Positions 17,211-24,614 of a stretch of DNA of 64,000 bases are shown here, in pieces. The position numbers were made by a program, and so were the translations under genes. The stretch is from contig NZ_BAOG01000036.1 in assembly GCF_000400365.1 (NCBI RefSeq), forward strand, positions 1 to 64,000, in the 5' to 3' direction. Under the pieces are notes generated by a model, which did no database searches, was not told the origin of the DNA, and was given only the letters and a program-made list of their open reading frames with translations. The stretch's first letter is position 1; the number at the start of each line of letters is the position of its first letter. This DNA comes from Vibrio jasicida CAIM 1864 = LMG 25398. GTDB taxonomy: Bacteria; Pseudomonadota; Gammaproteobacteria; Enterobacterales; Vibrionaceae.

Positions 17211-19064
17211 TTAAACCCTTACATCACGACGGCCATCACGGCCCCAAATTAAATTAATCATTGCACGAGAAGCGAATACGCCAGTAAACATACTGGTCAT
17301 CAAACCCAAGCCTAGTGTTAAAGCAAAGCCCTGAATTGGACCGTTACCGATCGCGTATAGAATCACTGCTGTGATCATGGTGGTGATGTTGGCATCAAGG
17401 ATGGTTGCAAATGCACTATCAAAACCGAGGTCAATCGCTTGAGCGAAGCTGCGACCCTCTCGCATTTTGTCCTTAATACGTTCAAAGATAATTACGTTGG
17501 TATCCACTGCCATACCTACGGTCAATACCAAACCGGCAATACCAGGCAATGTAAGTACCGCGCCTGGAAGCAGCGCGATTAAGCCAAGCAAGCAAAGCAT
17601 ATTTGCACAAAGTGCTACGTTTGCAACCCAACCTAAACGACGGTACCAAAGCGCCATAAAGGTGAGCGTTAAGCCCATACCTAGCGCAAGCGCAGCAAAG
17701 CCGTTTTGAATGTTTTCTGCACCAAGAGAAGCACCAATTGTGCGCTCTTCAACAATCGTTACTGGGGCAGTTAGAGAGCCTGCACGCAGAAGCAAAGCTA
17801 GTTGTTGCGCTTCATCCATGCTGCCAGCACCTGTGATGCGGAATTGGCTACCAAGTTGAGATTGAATCGTTGCAACACTGATGACGCGTTCACTGCGCTC
17901 TGTCATGCCGCGTTCATTTGTCTTGTACTCACGGTACACGGTCGCCATAGGCTTACCAATGTGAGTCGCGGAGAAGTCACTCATCTTCTTACCACCCGCG
18001 TGGTCTAGAGAGATGTTTACTTCTGACATGCCCATTTTATCCACACCAGCACGTGCGTTTACAATGTGCTCACCAGTAAGGACAGGACGTTTAGCAAGAA
18101 TAACGGTACGGCCGTCGTTGTCTTTTAGAACAAGATCTTGGCTGCTTCGTGCTTGGCTTGCATCTTTCACTTCATAGAAAGCAAGACTCGCTGTTGCACC
18201 GATAACGTTTTTCGCTTGGGCAGGATCTTGAACACCAGGAAGTTCGATACGAATACTCTCTTTACCTTGACGTTGAACCATCGCCTCGGTAATACCGAGT
18301 TCTTCTATACGACCGCGCATGATCTTCAAGTTTTGTTGCAACGTAGTCGTTTGGAACTCTTGGATATTTTGTTCACTTGGTTGAAGTTCAAAGCCGCGGT
18401 CTGTGCTTGTCATCGTCCAGCCAGGGTAGTTTTGGCGAAGGAATTGGCTTGCTGCTTTCAACCCTTCCTCGTTTTCACTGTTTACCGCAATATGGTTGCC
18501 CGCTTCGGCGCGAACCTGAACACCACGAACACGCTCTTCACGAAGGCTTGCTTTGATCTCGTCTACTAATGCGTCACGTTGTTCTTCGAATGCTTTATTT
18601 ACATCGACGTTCAGCAGGAATTGCACACCACCACGCAAATCCAAACCTAGCTTGATTGGGCTAAAGCCCATTTCATTTAGCCACTCTGGTGCAACCGATA
18701 CGTAAGAGAACGTAATGCTGTCGTCTTTGTTTAGTTGTTCGTTTAACAGAGCACGCGCTTTACTTTGTGCATCTTCGCCATCGAAAACGATTGTGGTTTG
18801 GCCGTCTTTCTCAATGATCTTCGACGCAGGAATGTGATGCGACTTTAATAGCTGATCCAATTGAACCACTGACATCGCACTGTTGTTTTGGTCAGCAAAC
18901 GTAACCTGAATAGACGGCTGCTCGCCAAACCAAGTTGGGATTGCGCTCAAAGTTAAGATGATAACGGTCGTAATTAATACGACATATTTCCATGCTGAGT
19001 AATGGTTCAGCACTTTTCTGGTTTTTTGTGGTTTCGGTGTTTTCTTCATGTAAACATCATCCAT
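17211..19064 (-). CDS. secD2: Protein translocase subunit SecD (second set, SecD2)
   Basis: 617-residue SecD with TM1 near the N-terminus, a large periplasmic P1 region and five C-terminal TMs. Motifs: GLDLRGGVQFLLNVD after the first segment, and GMAVDTNVIIFERIKDKMREG, whose Asp is required for ion coupling in SecDF. Two start choices: ATG at 19064 (MDDVYMKKTPK) or ATG at 19049 (MKKTPK); neither has a strong ribosome binding site. The first start lies inside a small hairpin (19063-19080), consistent with translation being controlled by RNA structure that the upstream VemP ribosome opens. Confidence 0.93.
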   Translation of the reverse strand: MDDVYMKKTPKPQKTRKVLNHYSAWKYVVLITTVIILTLSAIPTWFGEQPSIQVTFADQNNSAMSVVQLDQLLKSHHIPASKIIEKDGQTTIVFDGEDAQSKARALLNEQLNKDDSITFSYVSVAPEWLNEMGFSPIKLGLDLRGGVQFLLNVDVNKAFEEQRDALVDEIKASLREERVRGVQVRAEAGNHIAVNSENEEGLKAASQFLRQNYPGWTMTSTDRGFELQPSEQNIQEFQTTTLQQNLKIMRGRIEELGITEAMVQRQGKESIRIELPGVQDPAQAKNVIGATASLAFYEVKDASQARSSQDLVLKDNDGRTVILAKRPVLTGEHIVNARAGVDKMGMSEVNISLDHAGGKKMSDFSATHIGKPMATVYREYKTNERGMTERSERVISVATIQSQLGSQFRITGAGSMDEAQQLALLLRAGSLTAPVTIVEERTIGASLGAENIQNGFAALALGMGLTLTFMALWYRRLGWVANVALCANMLCLLGLIALLPGAVLTLPGIAGLVLTVGMAVDTNVIIFERIKDKMREGRSFAQAIDLGFDSAFATILDANITTMITAVILYAIGNGPIQGFALTLGLGLMTSMFTGVFASRAMINLIWGRDGRRDVRV

Positions 19065-19080
19065 TCACTAAGCAGTGAAT
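19063..19080 (-). promoter_or_regulatory. Hairpin covering the secD2 start codon
   Basis: Perfect 7-bp inverted repeat ATTCACT-AAGC-AGTGAAT. In the mRNA it runs directly into the AUG at 19064, so it could mask initiation of secD2. Confidence 0.65.
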
Positions 19081-19101
19081 ATTCAAATAGTTAAATTCAA
19101 G

Positions 19102-19210
19102 ACACGACAAAACGATTACCCAACTAAAAGCAGGTATGGAATGCGCAGAACGATCACTCGCCCTGTAAAAATGTTGTCGTGTTAAGAATGCACAAGATGT
19201 GCAGAGTGAT
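19102..19210 (-). promoter_or_regulatory. vemP-secD2 intergenic RNA structure
   Basis: Two long-range complementary pairs are present: 19102-19110 (ACACGACAA) with 19174-19182 (TTGTCGTGT), 9 bp perfect; and 19153-19159 (ATCACTC) with 19204-19210 (GAGTGAT), 7 bp perfect. They cross, so they form either a pseudoknot or two alternative folds. The second pair ends only 6 nt from the vemP stop, where a ribosome arrested near codon 156 would interfere. In V. alginolyticus, VemP arrest is known to expose secD2 translation signals by opening mRNA structure; these are the candidate elements here. Confidence 0.6.
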
Positions 19211-19215
19211 GGTGT

Positions 19216-19695
19216 TTAAGCTGAAAACTGACTATTGAGAGCGACGTACATGGCATTGGTGTCTTTCCAACCAGCAATACGATGGTCACTAACAAAATGG
19301 TGAAAGGTAGATTGGTTTTGACGCCAACTGATGTCCATTAGGCTATACGCATAGCCAGCATCGGCGTAAAAAGGACTGGTTAGATCGCCAACGAAATCAA
19401 CATGTTCGTCGTCGATATTCTCACGTAGGTGCGATGTCCAACGCTGAGAGTTAAAAATAGCGAATGAATCTTGGCTGGCATGCCCCTCTGAAACAGGAGA
19501 CTGAGTAGACTCTTCTGTCAGCTCGGAGATATCAACCGGAGAGTTCGTTGCGGAGTTAGCAACCGTAAAAGGTTGTAACTTAGAGAAGTGAGGTAAGTGC
19601 GATTTATGTTCTAACTGCGCAGCAGACGCTTGCATTGGCGATAGCACCATTGCAAGTAGCAGCAAAAACAGTTTTCTAACGTAAATCCAAGGCAT
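19216..19695 (-). CDS. vemP: VemP, Sec-monitoring translation-arrest peptide
   Basis: 159-residue secretory protein with an N-terminal signal peptide (about 1-25, ending MQASA). The C-terminal arrest segment is recognisable: HRIAGWKDTNAMYVALNSQF covers His138 to Phe157, with Trp143 and Gln156 at the positions known from V. alginolyticus VemP. In that species the nascent chain stalls the ribosome until it is pulled by an active Sec/SecDF system; stalling under low Na+ raises SecDF2 synthesis. Located directly upstream of secD2-secF2 on the same strand. Its ribosome binding site is weak. Confidence 0.92.
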   Translation of the reverse strand: MPWIYVRKLFLLLLAMVLSPMQASAAQLEHKSHLPHFSKLQPFTVANSATNSPVDISELTEESTQSPVSEGHASQDSFAIFNSQRWTSHLRENIDDEHVDFVGDLTSPFYADAGYAYSLMDISWRQNQSTFHHFVSDHRIAGWKDTNAMYVALNSQFSA

Positions 19696-19716
19696 GATAG
19701 CTCACTTAAAACAAAA

Positions 19717-19742
19717 CGAGCCGAGTTCTTCAACTCAGCTCG
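19717..19742 (-). terminator. Terminator-like hairpin just upstream of vemP
   Basis: On the minus strand, an 11-bp stem with one mismatch (CGAGCTGAGTT / AACTCGGCTCG, loop GAAG) is followed by TTTTGTTTT. It can terminate the upstream SH3-protein transcript. Its 5' edge overlaps the start predicted from the promoter at 19746-19774, so transcripts from that promoter would lack part of the stem. Confidence 0.65.
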
Positions 19743-19745
19743 CAG

Positions 19746-19774
19746 ATAGTATTCCTATTGCTTATAGTTAACAA
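19746..19774 (-). promoter_or_regulatory. Predicted sigma-70 promoter of vemP-secDF2
   Basis: On the minus strand: -35 TTGTTA (19774-19769), 17-bp spacer, -10 TACTAT (19751-19746). Predicted start about 19739, roughly 44 nt before the vemP ATG. Confidence 0.5.
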
Positions 19775-19839
19775 CTAAAAAGTTATAAATCTCTGTTTCC
19801 AACCTTGGAAAACAACATCCACCAGCGTTCAACAGACAT

Positions 19840-20508
19840 TCATCGATAAAATATTTCACCTTTATCGACATCTAAATAGATTTTGTTTTCTTGTTCTAGC
19901 CCGCCGCAATATATGAAATACACATTGCGCTTTTTATACGTCACAGAGCGAACCCATCCACCAAGCTCTTCGAAGTCACTAGGCGCACACGTTTCGTCAT
20001 CAAGCAATTGCTGCGTTTTATTACGGAATATATCTAAGTGTACTTTCAAATCATCGGACTTTTGTAAGTAGTTGTCCAATATTTCCAAGCGCTCTTGTTC
20101 TTTAATCACCGGTTGTGAATCCGATAGCCCTTTCGCATCGACCCATTCTGCCGTTTCTTCCCCGCCCTCTTCATAAACAATGTAATCCGAGAGGCGAAAC
20201 CAACCATCAGCTTTCTCCAGCACCGATACTTTCTCACCCTTATATAGGGCATCAACAATCAATGATTGGTTATCGGGTTTGTTATACACGTTGATGCGGC
20301 GTTCTGTGACATAGTATTCGGTGACCTCTGGAGCAGGCACTTCTAAATCCATGATAGGTTTTGGTTCCTCTTTTGGACCCACCTCTTTTTCAGGCTTAAA
20401 CGGCGCTTCAGCGACAGGCTCGTCTTTTTGCATAAAGAAGAAGTAGTACCCTGCCCCAGCGCCTCCAAGCAGCAATAAAATGACCAGTGCAATCAGTGCT
20501 TTCTTCAT
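19840..20508 (-). CDS. Membrane-anchored SH3-like domain protein
   Basis: 222-residue protein with one N-terminal membrane segment (MKKALIALVILLLLGGAGAG followed by aromatic residues), then a Pro/Glu/Lys-rich linker and a bacterial SH3-like module around residues 65-125 (YVTERRINVYNKPDN, ALYKGEKVSVLEKADGWFRL). The C-terminal third has two Cys (ETCAPS and FIYCGG) that could pair outside the cytoplasm. SH3b modules often bind peptidoglycan or proteins; the specific role is unknown. Good ribosome binding site (AGGA). Divergent from the secreted protein gene at 20591. Confidence 0.8.
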   Translation of the reverse strand: MKKALIALVILLLLGGAGAGYYFFFMQKDEPVAEAPFKPEKEVGPKEEPKPIMDLEVPAPEVTEYYVTERRINVYNKPDNQSLIVDALYKGEKVSVLEKADGWFRLSDYIVYEEGGEETAEWVDAKGLSDSQPVIKEQERLEILDNYLQKSDDLKVHLDIFRNKTQQLLDDETCAPSDFEELGGWVRSVTYKKRNVYFIYCGGLEQENKIYLDVDKGEIFYR

Positions 20509-20590
20509 GTCCTATTCCTTTTCTTCTTTGTATCAACGGCGCCCATACAGCATCTATACTGATAGCAGATGCATAACTTACGTGACAACA

Positions 20591-21133
20591 ATGATGAACA
20601 AGCTCAAATGGATATTGCTCCTAGTTCCACTTCCAGCATTCGCCAATATTCAATGTGACCACGCTTCGTGGAATGACAATCTTACCCAATTCAGTCGTTT
20701 AGAGTCCAATTACAATGAACATGCTCGCTTGTTTAATGAGAGCCTAAAAGAATACAACGATAGTCAGATGTACTCACAAACATTTTCAACGGATGAGTTA
20801 AGCAAACTTTGGCGTACGCCTTCCAATAAAAACCGCTTGAAAAAGCAATTGTTGGAGTCAGAGGAACAACGAGAGGATTTCATCGAAATGTCACGCGCTA
20901 TAAACGCCCTGATGCATCGCTCTCAAACCATCGCTGAAAATTGGAAACGCATTGTCTTTTATTGCCAGAAGGAAGGCGCTAAGTCGAACGAGATCACGGC
21001 GAACTGGTATCTGACCAATACATTAGAAATGCAAAATGACTTCCGAATTTTGGCAGGAAAGTACCTCACACTTGCCAATCAATATGGCATGGAAATCGAC
21101 GCTATTAATTATGCACGAAACAGCTCTGAATGA
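20591..21133 (+). CDS. Secreted protein of unknown function
   Basis: About 180 residues with a clear Sec signal peptide (MMNKLKWILLLVPLPAFA, cleavage before NIQC). The mature part is helical and charged, with Cys pairs (IQCDHASW and FYCQKEG). No family recognised. The start at 20591 (or the next ATG at 20594) is chosen because it exposes the signal peptide; the frame continues upstream but without signal features. Its promoter region is shared with the divergent SH3 gene. Confidence 0.72.
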   Translation: MMNKLKWILLLVPLPAFANIQCDHASWNDNLTQFSRLESNYNEHARLFNESLKEYNDSQMYSQTFSTDELSKLWRTPSNKNRLKKQLLESEEQREDFIEMSRAINALMHRSQTIAENWKRIVFYCQKEGAKSNEITANWYLTNTLEMQNDFRILAGKYLTLANQYGMEIDAINYARNSSE

Positions 21134-21284
21134 TTCTGTTCATATTGGGATTGTTCCCCCTTTCAAATTGAGCAATTAATAATCAAACAGGTCAATTTAT
21201 AGAGACATCTGTCACAATAACGCTTTACTTACGACCAGTTTTTGGGTAATTTACCCATTAACAAAATTTAATATAAAGTCACAT

Positions 21285-21539
21285 TTGGCTGGAGATGATG
21301 CTACAAAAATGGTTATCAATCGATTAAGTAACAGGGATTGTCCTAATGCTACCAAAGCCAAGTTTTTGTCAGTAGTTAGGCACGTTAAACAGTTCGGTTC
21401 AATCAGTGACTTGGACCTTTGTAAAATCTTCGGAGAGACAATTTGGAGCGATGGGAGGGAATACCATTCAGCCGCGTTCTCATTTAAGGTTGATAGACAC
21501 ACAGGTAACTGTGAGATCTCAAAATACAAATACCAATAA
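21285..21539 (+). CDS. Small hypothetical protein (up to 84 aa)
   Basis: Frame of 84 codons from a TTG at 21285; an internal ATG at 21309 (MVINRLSNRD) would give 76 residues. Soluble, with a KFGSI-like helical middle and a C-terminal strand-rich end (FSFKVDRHTGNCEISKYKYQ). Not recognised. Support comes from the good rightward terminator 20 bp after its stop. An opposite-strand frame of similar length exists in the same bases and cannot be fully excluded. Confidence 0.5.
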   Translation: MAGDDATKMVINRLSNRDCPNATKAKFLSVVRHVKQFGSISDLDLCKIFGETIWSDGREYHSAAFSFKVDRHTGNCEISKYKYQ

Positions 21540-21559
21540 GGCTTAAAAGAATCACCAAG

Positions 21560-21587
21560 CGGAGTCAGGCAACTGACTCCGTTTTTT
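21560..21587 (+). terminator. Intrinsic terminator
   Basis: CGGAGTCAG-GCAA-CTGACTCCG (9 bp perfect, tetraloop) followed by six T. Ends the small rightward gene and lies between it and the leftward methyltransferase gene. Confidence 0.9.
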
Positions 21588-21611
21588 ATTGCTCGCTAAA
21601 CGAAAGGCGAT

Positions 21612-22220
21612 TTAATGTTTTGGCATCACAATAGTGAAATCGTGCTCGGAATACCCTTCAACCAAATAACTGTCCTTACATAACAGTCGGCAATAACGCA
21701 GTATTCCCTCTTTGTTGTGCGATTCAAGCATCTTCATACTCGGTAACTTTGCCTCATCCAATAAGTTAAACGCACAGGCTATCTTCGCCGCCCGATACAT
21801 CTTCTCAATCATCTCGACAGTATGATTTGGATTAGCTGATTGATAATTCAAAGAGCCAGAAGCCAAGACATAGTCCGCACTCGGCAGCACAAGTTTGGAA
21901 AAGTCTCCTCGTATGTAATCCGCGTGTGTTTTAAAGGCTCTTTGCCTAGCCACAGAAATGAACTGCTTCTGCTGGTCAATTCCGATATAGCCAGATAAGC
22001 AGATATCTTTTTGCTCTAAATATTCAAGTAAATCAGCATAACCACATCCGATATCTACAAGGCTCACACCATCAAGCGGCAAATCATGACACAAGACTTC
22101 AAAGCGACTTACTTGGCTAAACTTGTCCTGCCAACCTAATGTTTTTGCCTTGTCGTCACCAAATTGCTTATATCGTTTACGGTGATAATGAGCGATACGC
22201 AGCCTATCTAACCACTTCAT
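21612..22220 (-). CDS. Class I SAM-dependent methyltransferase
   Basis: 202 residues. The SAM-binding motif I is VSLVDIGCGYADLLEYL, followed by motif II GYIGIDQQ and a YIRGDF segment where an acidic residue normally contacts SAM. This is the typical Rossmann-type methyltransferase pattern. The basic N-terminus (HYHRKRYKQFG) may aid nucleic-acid or acidic-substrate binding. The substrate cannot be inferred. Transcribed leftward, downstream of the Lrp regulator (gap about 40 bp), so possibly co-transcribed. Confidence 0.82.
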   Translation of the reverse strand: MKWLDRLRIAHYHRKRYKQFGDDKAKTLGWQDKFSQVSRFEVLCHDLPLDGVSLVDIGCGYADLLEYLEQKDICLSGYIGIDQQKQFISVARQRAFKTHADYIRGDFSKLVLPSADYVLASGSLNYQSANPNHTVEMIEKMYRAAKIACAFNLLDEAKLPSMKMLESHNKEGILRYCRLLCKDSYLVEGYSEHDFTIVMPKH

Positions 22221-22262
22221 GTTTACTTACCTTTCGAAACCACTTTATGATTTAGCATCAAC

Positions 22263-22736
22263 TTAAGTCTGAGTATAAATAGGAAGATTACCATTACCCT
22301 TCACTTGTCGAATGGCTAAGTGCGTGTGGATGTCTTTTACATTTTCCAATCGCTGTAATTTTCGAGTAAACGACTCATAACCCATCAGATCTTTGCTTAC
22401 TACTTCGAGCAGATAGTCGTATGCCCCAGAAACAACATGACAAGAGATGACCTCTTCCATATCACCGATGGCCTGTTCAAAGTCATCAATAGAGGTTGCT
22501 TGGTGATTATTCAAACTGACCTCAACAAACACCGTCATCGCGATGCCTGCTTTATCACGTGAAATCATTGCCCTATAACCGCTAATGACCCCTTCCTGCT
22601 CTAGCCGTTTGATCCTTCTTGCACAAGGTGAGGCAGAGAGTCCGACTTTATCTGCAAGCTCACTCGTCGTCATCGTCGCGTCTTGTTGAATCAAATGAAG
22701 TAATTGGCGATCTATTTTATCCATTTCATCATCCAT
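22263..22736 (-). CDS. Lrp/AsnC-family transcriptional regulator
   Basis: About 157 residues. N-terminal HTH: DKIDRQLLHLIQQDATMTTSELADKVG then SPCARRIKRLEQEGVISGY; C-terminal ligand-binding RAM domain (FVEVSLNNHQ, VISCHVVSGAYDYLLEVV). The ATG at 22736 is preferred to a more distal TTG. Divergent from an EamA-type exporter, a common regulator-target arrangement for Lrp-family proteins that sense an amino acid. Confidence 0.92.
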   Translation of the reverse strand: MDDEMDKIDRQLLHLIQQDATMTTSELADKVGLSASPCARRIKRLEQEGVISGYRAMISRDKAGIAMTVFVEVSLNNHQATSIDDFEQAIGDMEEVISCHVVSGAYDYLLEVVSKDLMGYESFTRKLQRLENVKDIHTHLAIRQVKGNGNLPIYTQT

Positions 22737-22869
22737 GCCAAATTTCACCAACAAAAGCTTTCATTGAGATTAAAACCATCAATATTAAGCAATATAGCGC
22801 TATATTTTGCCACCATTAATCGTCACTTTCATCCGATAATTAACACATTATTCACAAAGTATTGGACAC

Positions 22870-23799
22870 ATGATGGCTTTAGGATACGCCGCGATGCTCA
22901 CCACCCTTTTTCTTTGGGCTGGTTTTTTTCTGTCCCTCAAAGGCGGGGCGATTTCTAATCTTGAGCCAGCAGACATTGCTCTCACCCGATTTCTCATCCC
23001 GGCCTTAGTCTTATTTCCATTTGTCATCAAATCGATGGATCACGTGCGCGCGGTCCCCAACAGATACCTCCTCGGTCTCCTTCTTGGCAGTGGCTTGCCT
23101 TACTTGTTGATTGTTGGCACTGCAATGCAGTTTGCCCCTGTCGCGCATGGCAGTGCTCTCGTCCCTGGAACCTTGCCTTTATTTGTATCTGCTATCGCGG
23201 TAATTTGCTTTCAACAACCACTCAGCCGGCATCGAATTATTGGTCTCTCGGCGGTGTTGTTTGGTATAGCTGTTTTTTTATTGTCCAACTTGGGAAGTGA
23301 ATACAATTGGCCCCAACTTAAAGGGCATTTTTTGTTTTTGCTGGGTAGTTTGATGTGGGCCACGTTTACTATCAGTGCTCGTGTAGCAAATTTGAGTGCA
23401 CAGGTTTGCGCTGGGTTTGTATCGATCATCTCGTTTGCGATGCTTATCGTTGCCATCGGTTTTGGTTGGACAGACAGTTACCTCGCCATCACTCCCTTAA
23501 ACAAATGGCCATGGAGTGAACTCTTTGGACATATCTTACTGCAAGGTGTTGGCGCTGGGTTAGTTGCCTCTTTCACCTTCCTCTATGCCGTAAAAAACAT
23601 TGGGGCAGAAGCGAGTGCAGCCTTTGGTTCCTTAACCCCGGTGCTCGCGACCTTGCTGGCGATACCGGTTTTCAATGAAAGACCAGATATCTTAACTTGG
23701 TGCGCACTCTTTTTGGTTACGTGTGGCAGCATCGTGGCAAGCAATGTTTTAATGAAACAAGACCCTGGACAAAAATATCAGCCCCCCGTTCACAGATAA
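22870..23799 (+). CDS. EamA/DMT-family transporter
   Basis: 309-residue inner-membrane protein with about ten hydrophobic segments arranged as two EamA repeats (first repeat residues about 5-140, second about 150-295). Motifs such as RFLIPALVLFPFVIK and the second-repeat ASFTFLYAVKNIGAEASAAFGSLTPVLATLLAI match the drug/metabolite transporter family. Probably exports an amino acid or related metabolite, controlled by the divergent Lrp-type regulator (inference). Begins with two possible ATGs. Confidence 0.9.
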   Translation: MMALGYAAMLTTLFLWAGFFLSLKGGAISNLEPADIALTRFLIPALVLFPFVIKSMDHVRAVPNRYLLGLLLGSGLPYLLIVGTAMQFAPVAHGSALVPGTLPLFVSAIAVICFQQPLSRHRIIGLSAVLFGIAVFLLSNLGSEYNWPQLKGHFLFLLGSLMWATFTISARVANLSAQVCAGFVSIISFAMLIVAIGFGWTDSYLAITPLNKWPWSELFGHILLQGVGAGLVASFTFLYAVKNIGAEASAAFGSLTPVLATLLAIPVFNERPDILTWCALFLVTCGSIVASNVLMKQDPGQKYQPPVHR

Positions 23800-23893
23800 G
23801 AATAAAAATGCACGACTTTTGTCTCCGACTATTGAAAGCCAAAACGGCGTTTTGATAACCTGTTGGGCATAATAAATTACAACGTCAGATGTT

Positions 23894-24556
23894 ATGCCTT
23901 CAACTCACAGCAAAGACGAATTACATCGATTTTTAAAAACAGGAATGCGCCTCTGGGTTAACTTCGAGTTCAGCTCGGAAGAAAAATACAGTTACGCTGC
24001 GACTTATATTGGATTGAAAGAAAACGCTTATATCATTCTCGATATTCCGACACGGCTACTGGAAGAACAAGCACTCCGTAAGCTCAATAATGTCGATGTG
24101 GTCATCCGAGGCGTTTCAGATACGGATTTGGGACACGTGATTGCTTTTAAAACCAGCGTTCTGATGAATATTCTACGTCCATCTCCGTTGTTGTTTATTC
24201 GTATTCCCGCCACATTCGCGACCAAGCCCGTGCGAGAACATGAACGCTACAAGCTACAGCTGGGTTGCGCTATCGACCATATGAACAATAAATACGAAGG
24301 CTGCTTGATTGATTTCTCGTTATCCGGTTGTGGGATCTCAACCATGATAGAACCAGAGTTCTTAGTAGGTGATAGGATCACGATAGACTCACCTCTAAGT
24401 GGTTATATTGATGATGACAATCGCTGCTCCGTTGCAAACATTAAGAAACTTGCCAAGGGTTGGATTATTGGAGTGCAATTTGCGGAGCCTTTGAATATGA
24501 CGGAAGAACTCAAAACAGAGTTGCTTGAACAATCCTTTTCTGCAGCGACAATATAA
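23894..24556 (+). CDS. PilZ-domain cyclic-di-GMP receptor
   Basis: 220 residues with a YcgR-like N-terminal half (TGMRLWVNFEFSS; YIGLKENAYIILDIP) and a C-terminal PilZ domain starting at REHERYKLQLGC. The c-di-GMP-binding signature is intact: RxxxR (REHER) and D/NxSxxG (DFSLSGCG). Such proteins link c-di-GMP to motility, polysaccharide or attachment. No signal peptide, so cytoplasmic. Transcribed alone, ending at a strong terminator. Confidence 0.9.
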   Translation: MPSTHSKDELHRFLKTGMRLWVNFEFSSEEKYSYAATYIGLKENAYIILDIPTRLLEEQALRKLNNVDVVIRGVSDTDLGHVIAFKTSVLMNILRPSPLLFIRIPATFATKPVREHERYKLQLGCAIDHMNNKYEGCLIDFSLSGCGISTMIEPEFLVGDRITIDSPLSGYIDDDNRCSVANIKKLAKGWIIGVQFAEPLNMTEELKTELLEQSFSAATI

Positions 24557-24578
24557 CGAATCAATAGTGTCAACGATA

Positions 24579-24612
24579 AGAGGGGCCACTACGCCCCTCT
24601 GTTTCGGTTTTT
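24579..24612 (+). terminator. Terminator after the PilZ gene
   Basis: AGAGGGGC / GCCCCTCT 8-bp stem with 6-nt loop, followed by GTTTCGGTTTTT. Sits between the convergent PilZ and luxQ genes. Confidence 0.8.
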
Positions 24613-24614
24613 AA

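Noticed and set aside
21251..21529. 92-codon minus-strand frame overlapping the small gene at 21285-21539.
   Set aside because: The plus-strand frame is followed by a proper rightward terminator; the opposite frame lacks translation or termination signals. The choice is not certain.
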